Shown piece after piece: positions 33,379 to 42,256 of a stretch of 64,000 nt of DNA. Position numbers and translations under genes: made by a program. The stretch is from an uncultured Vampirovibrio sp. (GTDB taxonomy: Bacteria; Cyanobacteriota; Vampirovibrionia; Gastranaerophilales; Gastranaerophilaceae): the NCBI GenBank assembly GCA_910578465.1, contig CAJTPW010000005.1:1-64000 (forward strand), in the 5' to 3' direction. The notes beneath the pieces were generated by a model that was given only the letters and a program-made list of their open reading frames with translations, was not told where the DNA came from and did no database searches. Within the stretch, counting starts at the first letter, position 1. Every line of letters begins with the position of its first letter.

Positions 33379-34929
33379 ATGGAAAAGTTTTTATACGAAA
33401 GATTGCAGAATAAAACCCCAAAAATCAACGCCTGGTTTGCTTTTCCTGCAATCGAAAGTTTTGCAATGTCCTCTTTAGGCTTTCTTTCAATATTTAAGCA
33501 GCTGGATTTAATGGAAGATGTTTTTGTAGAACGGATTTACGCCGATACAAAAAATACGGTTGCAAGCGTCGAAGAGCTTGATATAATCGGTTTTTCAAAC
33601 TCTTTTGAAATTGATATTTTAACTGTCTTAAAAATGTTTTCAAAGTTTAAAATCCCGCCTTTAGCACGGGACAGAGGAGAAGAATATCCTTTAATTTTTG
33701 GCGGAGGCCCTGTTTTGAGCGCTAATCCCGTACCTTTTGAAGACTTTTACGATTTTATATCCGTAGGAGACGCTAAAATCACACTGGATAAGGCTTTCAA
33801 GACTCTTGTTGAAAAAAAAGATGAAACAAAAGAGACTAAACTTAAGGCACTGTCTGAAATTGAAGGCATTTGGGTACCGAAATTAGGCAAAGAAAAGCCC
33901 GTTAAAAAAATGGCAGACACCCTTAATGAGCCTGTTTATACACCGATTTTAAGCGATAAGAGCTATTTTAAAGATACGTTTATAATAGAAATAGAGCGCG
34001 GCTGCCCCAAAACCTGCAATTTTTGCCTTGCAAGCTGGTTAAATTTGCCTGTAAGATATATCCCGCTTGAAAAAATCATTAAAGCGATTGACCTTGGCCT
34101 TGAAAATACCAATAAAATTGCTCTTCTTGGAGCATATGTTGCAGGACATCCGCAATTTAACGAAATTTTAAAATACATAAGGGAAAAGAATAAAATAAGT
34201 CCCGTTGAATTGACGTTATCTTCGCTCAGGGCAGACCTTGCAGACCAAGAGGTTATTGAAACGCTCGTTGAATGCGGGCAAAGAAGCGTCACCATTGCCG
34301 TAGAAGCAGGCAGTGAAAGACTTAGAAGGGTAATCAACAAAGATTTAACCGATGAGCAAATACTGAAAACCGTTGAGAATTGCCGAAAGTTCGGGTTAAA
34401 GGGGGTCAAAATATATGCTATGATAGGGCTTCCGACCGAAACGGAAGAAGATATTTTATCTCTGGTAAATTTAATAAAGCGCATAAAGGAAGCAAATAAA
34501 GGGTTTGAGCTTTCAATCTCTGTCGCGTCCTTTATACCAAAGGCTCACACACCCTTTCAATGGTGTAAAAAGGCTGACAGCAAGAGTTTAGAAAAAAAAT
34601 TAGCAATTTTGAAGAATAAAATTTCACCGCTCGGTGTAAACCTGCGTCCTTCAAGTGTTGACTGGGATTTAATTCAGTCAATCCTTTCTCGCGCAGGGAT
34701 TTCGCTCTCTTCATATTTGCTAAAAGTCGTTGAAAACGGGGGAAACCTCGGTGCTTTTAAGCAAACCTGGCGCAGAATGGCAAAAGCGGGGATTTTGCCC
34801 GATATGGAATTGTACGCACAAATGCCAATCAGCGAAAACCCTGATGATACTTTGCCCTGGGAATTTATTCACGTCACAGACAAGAATATATTGAAAAAGC
34901 GCCTTGAAGATGCCTTGAAACCTTTATAA
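33379..34929 (+). CDS. radical SAM protein with B12-binding-like N-terminus
   Basis: The 516-residue protein has an N-terminal Rossmann-like part (residues ~1-190; LDIIGFSNSFEIDI, FGGGPVLSANP) of the type seen in cobalamin-binding radical SAM enzymes. The radical SAM core follows, with C-x3-C-x2-C (CPKTCNFC) near residue 213. The B12 His motif DxHxxG is not evident, so cobalamin binding is uncertain. It is co-transcribed with the AI-2E permease. The reaction is unknown. Confidence 0.88.
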   Translation: MEKFLYERLQNKTPKINAWFAFPAIESFAMSSLGFLSIFKQLDLMEDVFVERIYADTKNTVASVEELDIIGFSNSFEIDILTVLKMFSKFKIPPLARDRGEEYPLIFGGGPVLSANPVPFEDFYDFISVGDAKITLDKAFKTLVEKKDETKETKLKALSEIEGIWVPKLGKEKPVKKMADTLNEPVYTPILSDKSYFKDTFIIEIERGCPKTCNFCLASWLNLPVRYIPLEKIIKAIDLGLENTNKIALLGAYVAGHPQFNEILKYIREKNKISPVELTLSSLRADLADQEVIETLVECGQRSVTIAVEAGSERLRRVINKDLTDEQILKTVENCRKFGLKGVKIYAMIGLPTETEEDILSLVNLIKRIKEANKGFELSISVASFIPKAHTPFQWCKKADSKSLEKKLAILKNKISPLGVNLRPSSVDWDLIQSILSRAGISLSSYLLKVVENGGNLGAFKQTWRRMAKAGILPDMELYAQMPISENPDDTLPWEFIHVTDKNILKKRLEDALKPL

Positions 34930-34969
34930 AATAAGACTTTTTCACGTTTAATAACGTATTTACAGGCTT

Positions 34970-35491
34970 TTAGCCCCCTTCGATTGATGCCTTATTATAG
35001 TTTGATAAAATTTCCATAGATTTGTACACAGATACTGAATCTGCGCCTATATCGCTGATTTTCACCCCCGAATCGATGAAAAGCTCCTCAACAAAATCGA
35101 TTAAGCCCGTATACTTACCAAATTCGCTTTCACTGCCTGCTTTTTCAGCTTTTTCAACCAGAACTTCCATAATATTTATAAAATCTTGCTTCGGATTACC
35201 CGTAGGATTAAGCCCCAGCTGATACATAATACTATACCAGCTGTAAGATACAGTCTGTTCAGCATTTTCGGCCGTTTTATCATCTTCAGATAAGCTCTGT
35301 AAGCTGTTTACAGCTGTTTCAGTCTGAATTTCGCGCAGTTTTTGAAGGTCTTTATTAATGTCTCCGCTTGATTTTAAGCCATATTTTGCAAGCAAATTTG
35401 ACAAGTCAGAATAGTCTGTTCTTGTTGCATTCAAAAAATAATTAATTTGCTCCTGATAAAGACTGGAAGCGGATATCGGGGAAATCGACAC
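34970..35491 (-). CDS. hypothetical protein (173 aa)
   Basis: I do not recognise this protein. It is acidic and mostly helical, with no signal peptide or membrane segment. It has two related-looking halves, each with LxxLGL/YGLxxxGxxxxD phrases (LLAKYGLKSSGDINKDLQKL and MYQLGLNPTGNPKQDFINIM), suggesting an internal duplication of about 70 residues. The ATG lies 140 bases from the divergent cobO start. Confidence 0.65.
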   Translation of the reverse strand: MSISPISASSLYQEQINYFLNATRTDYSDLSNLLAKYGLKSSGDINKDLQKLREIQTETAVNSLQSLSEDDKTAENAEQTVSYSWYSIMYQLGLNPTGNPKQDFINIMEVLVEKAEKAGSESEFGKYTGLIDFVEELFIDSGVKISDIGADSVSVYKSMEILSNYNKASIEGG

Positions 35492-35617
35492 GAAAATTTA
35501 CACCTTATTAAAATGAGGCACCTTCTAGATTAATTCCACATTCAAAAAATTTTTAACATATCCTAAAAAATCACTCTGTCAGGCAATTTTGAAGGTATTT
35601 TTCCCGCACATTTTTTA

Positions 35618-35626
35618 TGTTAAAAT
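35618..35626 (+). promoter_or_regulatory. extended -10 box of cobO (leaderless type)
   Basis: TGTTAAAAT ends 7 nt before ATG 35634, with no Shine-Dalgarno sequence in between. Confidence 0.45.
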
Positions 35627-35633
35627 TTACTTT

Positions 35634-36203
35634 ATGGATTCAAAAAATTTGCATAACCCATGCTTTAATAAAATCGGCTATATTCAGGTTTACACGGGAG
35701 ATGGCAAAGGAAAAACCACTGCCGGCCTTGGTTTGGCGCTCCGCGCACTCGGAAGGGGCTGGAAAGTTTTAATCGTAATGTTTACAAAAGGCGGGTCAAA
35801 CTACGGCGAAATCCATTCATTTTCAAACCTTTCAGATGATATTAAAAGCCGTTTTAAGGTGATAAATGCAGGTTTAGACCGTATTGTCTATAAAAACAAC
35901 ATAAATGAGGCAGATAGAACCGAAATCCAAAAGGGGTGGGACTTTGCAAGAAATGCCATAAAAAATTGCGAATATGAACTTGTAATTTTGGATGAGGCAA
36001 ATATAGCGCTGGATTTAGGGCTTATAGACCTTGAAGAGATGCTTGAAACTTTAAAAAACAAGCCCAGGGGGGTTGAAATCGTGCTCACAGGACGCAATGC
36101 AAACGAAAAAGTAATAGAACTTGCGCATCTGGTTTCGGAAATAAAACCTGTGAAACACTACTGGGACATAGGTGTTGAGGCAAGAGAAGGAATGGAATTT
36201 TGA
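35634..36203 (+). CDS. cobO: cob(I)alamin/corrinoid adenosyltransferase (CobO/BtuR type)
   Basis: The 189-residue P-loop protein has Walker A GDGKGKTTAGLGLALRA and the ILDEANIALDLGLI segment typical of CobA/CobO/BtuR enzymes, which attach 5'-deoxyadenosine to corrinoids. An in-frame start at 35589 is rejected because it lies upstream of the -10 box. No other cobalamin synthesis gene is in the window, so it probably serves salvage. It overlaps the MCE gene by four bases. Confidence 0.9.
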   Translation: MDSKNLHNPCFNKIGYIQVYTGDGKGKTTAGLGLALRALGRGWKVLIVMFTKGGSNYGEIHSFSNLSDDIKSRFKVINAGLDRIVYKNNINEADRTEIQKGWDFARNAIKNCEYELVILDEANIALDLGLIDLEEMLETLKNKPRGVEIVLTGRNANEKVIELAHLVSEIKPVKHYWDIGVEAREGMEF

Positions 36204-36853
36204 AAAAAAATAGAATTGTTGAAATTTTAATCTTGCTCACTATCGCTGCCGTTGCGGCTTTTGTCTCATATAAAATTTATTACAATACATACGTTAAGCC
36301 AAACCTTTATACAATAAGGTTTCATGACATAGATAGCATTATAAAAGGTTCTCCCGTAAGGCTTATGGGGATAATTGTGGGTCATGTGCGAAATTTGACA
36401 AGGGAAAACGACATAATTTTGTGCGAAATAGTGGTCACAAAACCAAATACAAAAATCCCTGACGGAGCTGTCGCAAGGGTTGAATATAACGGGCTTGGCG
36501 GCTCAAAATCAATTGAAATTTCACCGCCAAAAACAAACGATTCCGATATTAAGGGAATTGTAGCGACAGATGCACTTAGAATCTCAGATTTTATGGATGT
36601 TTTTCAAGATGTCCGCGAAGTGCTGGTATGTATAAAAGAATTTGTGAACGGACTTTCACCAAAAGCCACTGTAGATACACTTAGAGCTATTTCGGAAGCT
36701 CCTGATTTCACGATTGACGCCAATAAAACTCTGGATGAGATGACGGCAAAACAAAAGGAAAATACTGTAAAAATCAGGCATTTTGGCAAATTTCAAAAAG
36801 AAATGGAAAAAATTATTGATAAAATGAGCCCAAAAAACAATCGGGCAAAATAG
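36200..36853 (+). CDS. MCE/MlaD domain protein
   Basis: The 217-residue protein has one N-terminal membrane helix (about residues 7-27) and then an MCE domain (TIRFHDIDSIIKGSPVRLMG, ending near residue 115). A helical tail follows. MCE proteins form rings in lipid transport between membranes. The start is TTG, overlapping the cobO stop (TTTTGA), with AGGAATGG upstream. The Mla ATPase and permease are not in the window. Confidence 0.88.
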   Translation: MKKNRIVEILILLTIAAVAAFVSYKIYYNTYVKPNLYTIRFHDIDSIIKGSPVRLMGIIVGHVRNLTRENDIILCEIVVTKPNTKIPDGAVARVEYNGLGGSKSIEISPPKTNDSDIKGIVATDALRISDFMDVFQDVREVLVCIKEFVNGLSPKATVDTLRAISEAPDFTIDANKTLDEMTAKQKENTVKIRHFGKFQKEMEKIIDKMSPKNNRAK

Positions 36854-36890
36854 CAGTTACAACAGGGTTTAACTGCATCGACACCGTCAA

Positions 36891-36939
36891 AGAAAAGGGG
36901 CGCAAAGGTTACAAAATGCGCCCCGAAAAGTTGTTCATC
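36891..36939 (-). terminator. conserved hairpin element, copy 3
   Basis: On the minus strand: AGATGAACAACTTTTC flank, stem GGGGCGCA/TGCGCCCC (36897-36924), loop ending GTAACCTT, then TTTTCTTT. It lies 33-80 nt after the stop of the second glycine-rich prepilin gene. Confidence 0.78.
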
Positions 36940-36971
36940 TAAAAATTGCGAGCTGTGTAGGTTAAATGCCC

Positions 36972-39584
36972 CTATTCCAGCTTGTCCCAATATATGCAGA
37001 CATACCCGCCAAGACCGTCCCCGCCTTTGCCCGGGTCTTTTCCCATATACCATGCTCCGCCTCCGCCTCCTGCACCCGCTTTACCGAATTTCGGAGTGGC
37101 TTCAACAATGCTGTCTTTAGTCGGAGGATTAATCTCCCCGCTTCCGAACCCTAATCCGTCTAATGCATTTTGATTAGGTTCCGATATATCATTATTCTCA
37201 TCAACGGTTACGCTTGTGCATACATTTGCTTCATTATACAAACCTCCGCACTTTCCTTTTTCACCCGTGCCTGAGGTTCCTCCTCTTCCGCCTGCACTTC
37301 TCACCCCTTCTTTGTAATTGGACGCTTCTCCGCTTCCGCCCTGTTTGCCTTCAAGTCCCTTGTATCCTGTAAAGTTCCCCTGACTGAATAATCTTGTAAA
37401 TAAATTACCGACATCATCATAACTTCCTGCTTCCCCTCCAATTCCGCCAACTGAAGTTGAACCGCTCCCGACAGATGCACTTGTTCCGACTTCTCCACCC
37501 TTTCCTCCGATTATTCTATATGTAACATTAGCCGCATTGGAACAAGAAATTGATGAATCTCCGCCATCTCCTCCCTTAATTGCAGGAGTGGTGCTTCCCG
37601 CGCCGTTTCCGCCGATTCCGCCAAACCCTACTTTTATCTTACATGTTGCAGATTTCCCAACGCTAATATTTCTGATATGTGCAACATATCCTGCGCCTCC
37701 GCCCCCGCCGCCTGCCGCTTCAAATTTTCTTTTGAAGTTAAGCTTAATATATCCTTTGGCGCCGTCTCCTCCTGCCCCAAATCCAAACGTTGCAGAGGAA
37801 CCTGAACCGCTTTTAACGGCAGTTCCTCCCCCGCCGCCTGCACCGGGGTTTGATGTAGAGTTTGGTGTAACACCGTCTTTACCGCTGTTTGAAACCTGAC
37901 TGTCATTTAGTATACTTGCTCCGCCAAGTCCTCCTGTTGTGGGATTATTGGTTGATGCTCCGCCGTTACCCGCTTCTTTACCGTCGTTTGTGCAGTTAAA
38001 ATCAATCCTGTTATTATCACTGACCGTATAATCATAGGTATAACAACTGTTTTCTTTACTTACTTTTTCTCCCTTTCTTCCATAGCCGTTGCTCGATGCA
38101 TTTGCTATACTTGCATCGGCGCCTCCGCCGCCTTTTCCTCCTTTAACACAGAGTTTAAATTTAGGGTGGTGTACTGAATCTTGAATAATAATGCAGGAAT
38201 CCTCGCCGTCATTTCCGTTTGATGCCTTGCCTCCTTTGAATGGAGCGCCGTTTCCCCCTTGTCCTCCATTTCCGACATCAAGAATTATATACCCTCCAAT
38301 ATTGTTCTTTATTGCGTCTTTTAGCCTTTTTTTTGCGTTAATGTCGAAGGAATCATCCGTAATTGACGGAGAAGAGGAGCCCCCGCCGCCAGAGAGGGAG
38401 TAGAACTTTTCACCGTTTATGTTTTCCGTGCCGTTGTATACACAGTATACTTGGCGGGAGGTGGAGGAGGATGATGAAGATGAAGAATCTCCTGAGGCAT
38501 TCCAACTTGTGTCTGACAGGGTGTAGAAGCGGTAGGTGGTAGCGGTAGAGGAACAATTCGAGCCAGACCATGATACTTTACAATACCCGTAGTTCTGGCA
38601 GTATACCTGCCCTCCACTGGTACTTGTCTTCCCACAGCTGTAGTTGCCCTTTGCGTGCATTCCGTAAGCGTACCCCCGTTGCTTGCAATATGTATCGCAG
38701 AGCGGATCCGAGCAGGATGAGGAGCAGCCAACAACGAAGGCCATTGAGCGATCAGAGTTGTAGCATGCTTCGATATAGGCGGTGTAGTAGGGAGTACTCG
38801 CAGCGCAATAACTCCCCGTCTCATTACTCCATATGCTTTGGCCACTTGTTATCCCGAGTGTTGAATAAAATGCACTATTATCTTTATTCCAGTTTCCTAA
38901 TTGTGAATAAGTCGGTGGTGTCCATGTTCCGCCAATAGATGTATTTAAAGCTGTGCATTTTGTCTTTGCGCCGTTAAAATCAGACGTTCCCTGATTGGCG
39001 GAAACACAAACTTTGTTCGCGTCGTCATAAACCCCGCCCATACATTCGCATTTATCCAAAGAAGGAGAACCTGTACAAATTAACCTCGAATATTCTGCAG
39101 CACCGCCTCCTGCGCCTCCGCCGCCTCCTGTCATGGTTTCAATTTCAAATTCATCCATATTAAATTCAATTTTTATGCCGTTTTTGTTGTCCAAAGGTTC
39201 AGTGTATGAATCCGAAACGGTGGCAGAATTGGTTGCTCCCGCTCCGCCTCCGCCGCCTGATGCAATAATAAAATTAGCAATCCATGCATCTTCAACAGGA
39301 AAATCTTCGGGCAATACCTTATACCCTGAACCGTCATCCGCAAGCTGCAATTCGGGACTGTCATAATCCCAGCATTTAAACATGGCGGGGGCTCTTCCGC
39401 TTCCGCCCCCTGCACCGAATATTGAAACATTTTCATTGAATTTCTTTGTCACAACAGGAGCAAGCGCCGCAAGAAGCAATGACGCTACAAGAAGCGCCAT
39501 TAACATTTCAACAAGGGAGAAAGCTGCCCGTTCAGGCAATAGAAAGGCGGCTATAGCTTTTGTATAATCATTTGTATTGCTCAT
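36972..39584 (-). CDS. glycine-rich prepilin-type protein with lectin-like insert
   Basis: The 870-residue protein has a prepilin signal (FSLVEMLMALLVASLLLAA at about residues 22-40) nearly identical to that of the 11408 paralogue. Residues ~175-290 form a Cys-rich domain (KCTALNTSIGGTWTPPTYSQ, then SIWSNETGSYC and ACYNSDRSMAFVVGC) of FISUMP or C-type-lectin-like character. A Ser/Tyr/Cys-rich stretch follows, then Gly-rich blocks to the end. AAGGAG eight bases before ATG fixes the start. It is likely a surface adhesin assembled by a pilus-like system. Confidence 0.85.
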   Translation of the reverse strand: MSNTNDYTKAIAAFLLPERAAFSLVEMLMALLVASLLLAALAPVVTKKFNENVSIFGAGGGSGRAPAMFKCWDYDSPELQLADDGSGYKVLPEDFPVEDAWIANFIIASGGGGGAGATNSATVSDSYTEPLDNKNGIKIEFNMDEFEIETMTGGGGGAGGGAAEYSRLICTGSPSLDKCECMGGVYDDANKVCVSANQGTSDFNGAKTKCTALNTSIGGTWTPPTYSQLGNWNKDNSAFYSTLGITSGQSIWSNETGSYCAASTPYYTAYIEACYNSDRSMAFVVGCSSSCSDPLCDTYCKQRGYAYGMHAKGNYSCGKTSTSGGQVYCQNYGYCKVSWSGSNCSSTATTYRFYTLSDTSWNASGDSSSSSSSSTSRQVYCVYNGTENINGEKFYSLSGGGGSSSPSITDDSFDINAKKRLKDAIKNNIGGYIILDVGNGGQGGNGAPFKGGKASNGNDGEDSCIIIQDSVHHPKFKLCVKGGKGGGGADASIANASSNGYGRKGEKVSKENSCYTYDYTVSDNNRIDFNCTNDGKEAGNGGASTNNPTTGGLGGASILNDSQVSNSGKDGVTPNSTSNPGAGGGGGTAVKSGSGSSATFGFGAGGDGAKGYIKLNFKRKFEAAGGGGGGAGYVAHIRNISVGKSATCKIKVGFGGIGGNGAGSTTPAIKGGDGGDSSISCSNAANVTYRIIGGKGGEVGTSASVGSGSTSVGGIGGEAGSYDDVGNLFTRLFSQGNFTGYKGLEGKQGGSGEASNYKEGVRSAGGRGGTSGTGEKGKCGGLYNEANVCTSVTVDENNDISEPNQNALDGLGFGSGEINPPTKDSIVEATPKFGKAGAGGGGGAWYMGKDPGKGGDGLGGYVCIYWDKLE

Positions 39585-39692
39585 ATTCTAATCTCCTTAA
39601 TATTTGCTATTTATTATTTAGCAATAATAAACCATGAATAGCAAATTTTTATAAAATTGTCAATTGATATAAATAAAGGTAGCATTGTTACG

Positions 39693-39923
39693 ATGTTAAA
39701 TATCAAGCAGGAAATACAAATAATTCTTTTAAAGTGCGGCATATCAATGAGAAAGCTCATTGTAAAAATGAACGATGCCGGCTACAAAATGCCTGCTTCA
39801 AGCGGCCTTTCGGTGCTCTTTTCAAGAAAAAGAATCCGCTTTGAAACGGTACAGGAAATTTTGGATTTTCTTGGGTATGAGCTTCAAATAGTTGAAAAGC
39901 CGCAAAGGAAGCAGGCGCCCTAA
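39693..39923 (+). CDS. small LGY-type HTH regulator
   Basis: The 76-residue protein resembles the HTH protein at 26994 (IKQEIQIILLKCGISMRKL, then SGLSVLFSRKRIRFETVQEI and FLGYELQIVEK). ATG 39693 is preferred over a TTG at 39657 because it matches the relative's length. It is divergent from the second glycine-rich prepilin gene, just as the HTH at 14400 is divergent from the first. Confidence 0.75.
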   Translation: MLNIKQEIQIILLKCGISMRKLIVKMNDAGYKMPASSGLSVLFSRKRIRFETVQEILDFLGYELQIVEKPQRKQAP

Positions 39924-39956
39924 ATCTCCGCAGATATTTATTTTATTTTGATTAAA

Positions 39957-40619
39957 CTACTCCACAACCCCTGAATCCAGAGCTTTTTTAACTTCAGATT
40001 TAATTTTCTCATGGATTGTATCAATTGGAAGCTCGCCGTCTATTGTAATAAAATTGTACTCTTTTTGAAGCCTGTCATACTCTTCAAGGCACTTATTCTG
40101 ATACATTTCAAAGCTTTTATAAATATCCGTTGAAAGGCCGATATCGCGTCCTGATTCAAAGTAATCAAGCCCTTTTGAACCTATCATACGTTTTAAAAGC
40201 TTGTCTACGGGCATTTTCAGGTAAAATACCAGATCAGGCTCGGGGGCAAAATCGTAGAGTTTTTTTACCCAATTTATATCATGGCCTCTGACAGAATCCC
40301 TCACAAAAGCAGTGTAAATATATCTGTCCAAAAGCACGACAAACCCTGCCTTTAAGGCCGGAATAATAACATTTTCAAGACGATCGGCATAATCTGCCGC
40401 ATAAAGAAGAGAAAATGTTGTCGTATTCAATAAATTACGCTCTTTTGCTTCGTTAATCACATCCGATATGAGACGGGAAGTCTTCCATTCAGACAGCATA
40501 CAGCCATAGCATTCGTTTTCGATATATTTTTTAAGAAGATTTACCTGTGTGGATTTCCCCGCACCGTCCGTACCTTCTATAACAATTAAAAGCCCGTCAT
40601 ATCCGTGTTTTTGATACAT
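39957..40619 (-). CDS. thymidylate kinase-like protein, second of tandem pair
   Basis: The 220-residue P-loop kinase has EGTDGAGKST near residue 15. The DR motif reads DRYIYTAFVRD rather than the usual DRYxxSxxAYQ. The lid segment RMIGSKGLDYFESGRD keeps two Arg. It has about 40% visible identity with its neighbour (40620-41294). The genes abut as TAGATG, so they are translated together. The enzyme may act on another substrate or as a heteromer. Confidence 0.78.
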   Translation of the reverse strand: MYQKHGYDGLLIVIEGTDGAGKSTQVNLLKKYIENECYGCMLSEWKTSRLISDVINEAKERNLLNTTTFSLLYAADYADRLENVIIPALKAGFVVLLDRYIYTAFVRDSVRGHDINWVKKLYDFAPEPDLVFYLKMPVDKLLKRMIGSKGLDYFESGRDIGLSTDIYKSFEMYQNKCLEEYDRLQKEYNFITIDGELPIDTIHEKIKSEVKKALDSGVVE

Positions 40620-41294
40620 CTATATCTTAATACCTTTCGAATTTAAAAGCTCTGTTACAATTTGTCTGAAATACATCTGTTTTTTATGGATTGATTCGTT
40701 TGCGTCAACCTTTATAAGATCGTATTCATCCACCATATCTTTGTATTGTTCAATTACGCGGTTTTGAAAAAGCACATAGCTTTTATAAGGATTATTTGAA
40801 AGCTTTAAATCCATTCCCGCTTCATAATATTTCGGCTGACGGTTTGTGCAGATACGCTCCAGAGAAACCTTTGCACTCACATCAAAATAAAGGGTTAAAT
40901 CAGGTTTAATTGCAAAACCGTACATATTTCTGACCCATTTTTTATCAACATCACGTGCAACATCACGTGCAAAGGCAGTATAAACATATCTGTCCGCAAG
41001 AACTATAAAACCTGCCTTCATTGCAGGAATAATGACTTTTTCAAGGCGATCCGCAAAATCAACTGCATGGAGAAGAGAAAAAGTCCGCCCTGAGAGAAGA
41101 TTTTTCTTTTTTGCTTTTTTTGTTGTGTCTGCAATAAGGTCTGAAGAATTCCAGCAGGTTAAAATCACATCAAGATTTTTGGATTTTAGCCAGCTGTATA
41201 ATAAATCAAGCTGTGTAGATTTGCCGCTTCCGTCAATTCCCTCAACACAAATAAGTACGCCTTTCAGGTCATGGTTTTTATTAAATCTTAACAT
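40620..41294 (-). CDS. thymidylate kinase-like protein, first of tandem pair
   Basis: The 224-residue P-loop kinase has EGIDGSGKST near residue 18 and DRYVYTAFARD in place of the classical DRYxxS motif. FSLLHAVDFADRLEKVIIPA parallels FSLLYAADYADRLENVIIPA in the next gene. AAGGTA eight bases before the ATG is the ribosome site. No other Tmk gene is in the window, so whether either gives the essential dTMP kinase activity cannot be told. Confidence 0.78.
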   Translation of the reverse strand: MLRFNKNHDLKGVLICVEGIDGSGKSTQLDLLYSWLKSKNLDVILTCWNSSDLIADTTKKAKKKNLLSGRTFSLLHAVDFADRLEKVIIPAMKAGFIVLADRYVYTAFARDVARDVDKKWVRNMYGFAIKPDLTLYFDVSAKVSLERICTNRQPKYYEAGMDLKLSNNPYKSYVLFQNRVIEQYKDMVDEYDLIKVDANESIHKKQMYFRQIVTELLNSKGIKI

Positions 41295-41380
41295 TTTGTA
41301 CCTTGTTTTTGCTGCCCTTTATTAATAATATTATAAGTGATAATTGGTATTTGCAAACAGATTTAAAACGGAGAAAAATT

Positions 41381-42256
41381 ATGACATCCGATATTTTTTC
41401 AAAGGCTTTTCACGTCGTAAAAGACAGCCCTTTTATAACACTTTATTTTGTATTGTATTTAATAATTTTGTTTTTAATAATCCCCGTAATGCTTGCGGGA
41501 GGGAATATATTCTTAAGGAGCATTTTGAGCGTTCTTTCCCTGCTTCTGACCTGTGCGTTTATGGCAGGCTGGTTTGGAATGATTAAAACTGCGGTTATTA
41601 CATACAAAAAGGACAAAACGCCCGAAGAAAAGCTTGAAGAAGCCGTAAGGCTCAAGAATAATTTCTTTTGCAGTGTTTCAAACTACATCTTGCCCGTAAT
41701 TTTGGGCTTTGTTGTGTTTGTTGCCCTTTTATATTTACATTCTTACCTTTCGGATATTCTCTTCGGCAAAATTGACAATGTTCTTGAGGATATTTCCAAA
41801 TATTCAAACAATCAGGAAGCTTTTAAAACCTACCTTTTAACCCTTCCTGAATCCGTATGGAGCACAATTATTAAAAAAGTTACATTCTCATATGTTATTT
41901 GCAGCTTTATTACAATGGCATACCTTTTCTTTGCGGCAAGCCTCTATTTAAACAAAAAATGCACACTAAACCCTATATATGCGGTGGGTGGAGCAGCCAA
42001 AACAATGTTTCAAAAGTTTTTTGAAACGGTTATAATCTTTATTTTCTTAATCGTTTTAAACTTTGTTCTGATGTCCCTGCAGGCATTTTATATTGATAAT
42101 GTTGTAATATCCTTTGTTACAATGATTTTAAGGATTTATTTTGCCGCATACATTATTGTGTTAATATTTGACTTATATGAACAAAATCAAAAAGACCTTC
42201 CCTCTGATTGTTGTGACAGGGCCGACTGCATCAGGAAAGACGACCTTAGCGATTAA
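41381..42256 (+). CDS. integral membrane protein, overlapping miaA
   Basis: The 291-residue protein has six or so hydrophobic helices (for example FITLYFVLYLIILFLIIPVM and YILPVILGFVVFVALLYL). GGAG before ATG 41381 sets the start. The last helix ends YFAAYIIVLIFDLY, and the final ~25 residues (from NQKDLPSDCC) are read out of frame from the first 80 bases of miaA. That tail is hydrophilic and unlike the rest, so it probably arose by loss of an earlier stop. No family is recognised. Confidence 0.75.
   Translation: MTSDIFSKAFHVVKDSPFITLYFVLYLIILFLIIPVMLAGGNIFLRSILSVLSLLLTCAFMAGWFGMIKTAVITYKKDKTPEEKLEEAVRLKNNFFCSVSNYILPVILGFVVFVALLYLHSYLSDILFGKIDNVLEDISKYSNNQEAFKTYLLTLPESVWSTIIKKVTFSYVICSFITMAYLFFAASLYLNKKCTLNPIYAVGGAAKTMFQKFFETVIIFIFLIVLNFVLMSLQAFYIDNVVISFVTMILRIYFAAYIIVLIFDLYEQNQKDLPSDCCDRADCIRKDDLSD

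Noticed and set aside
35589..35633. Longer N-terminus for the corrinoid adenosyltransferase
   Set aside because: The extra codons lie upstream of and across the extended -10 box, and family members begin near the start chosen.
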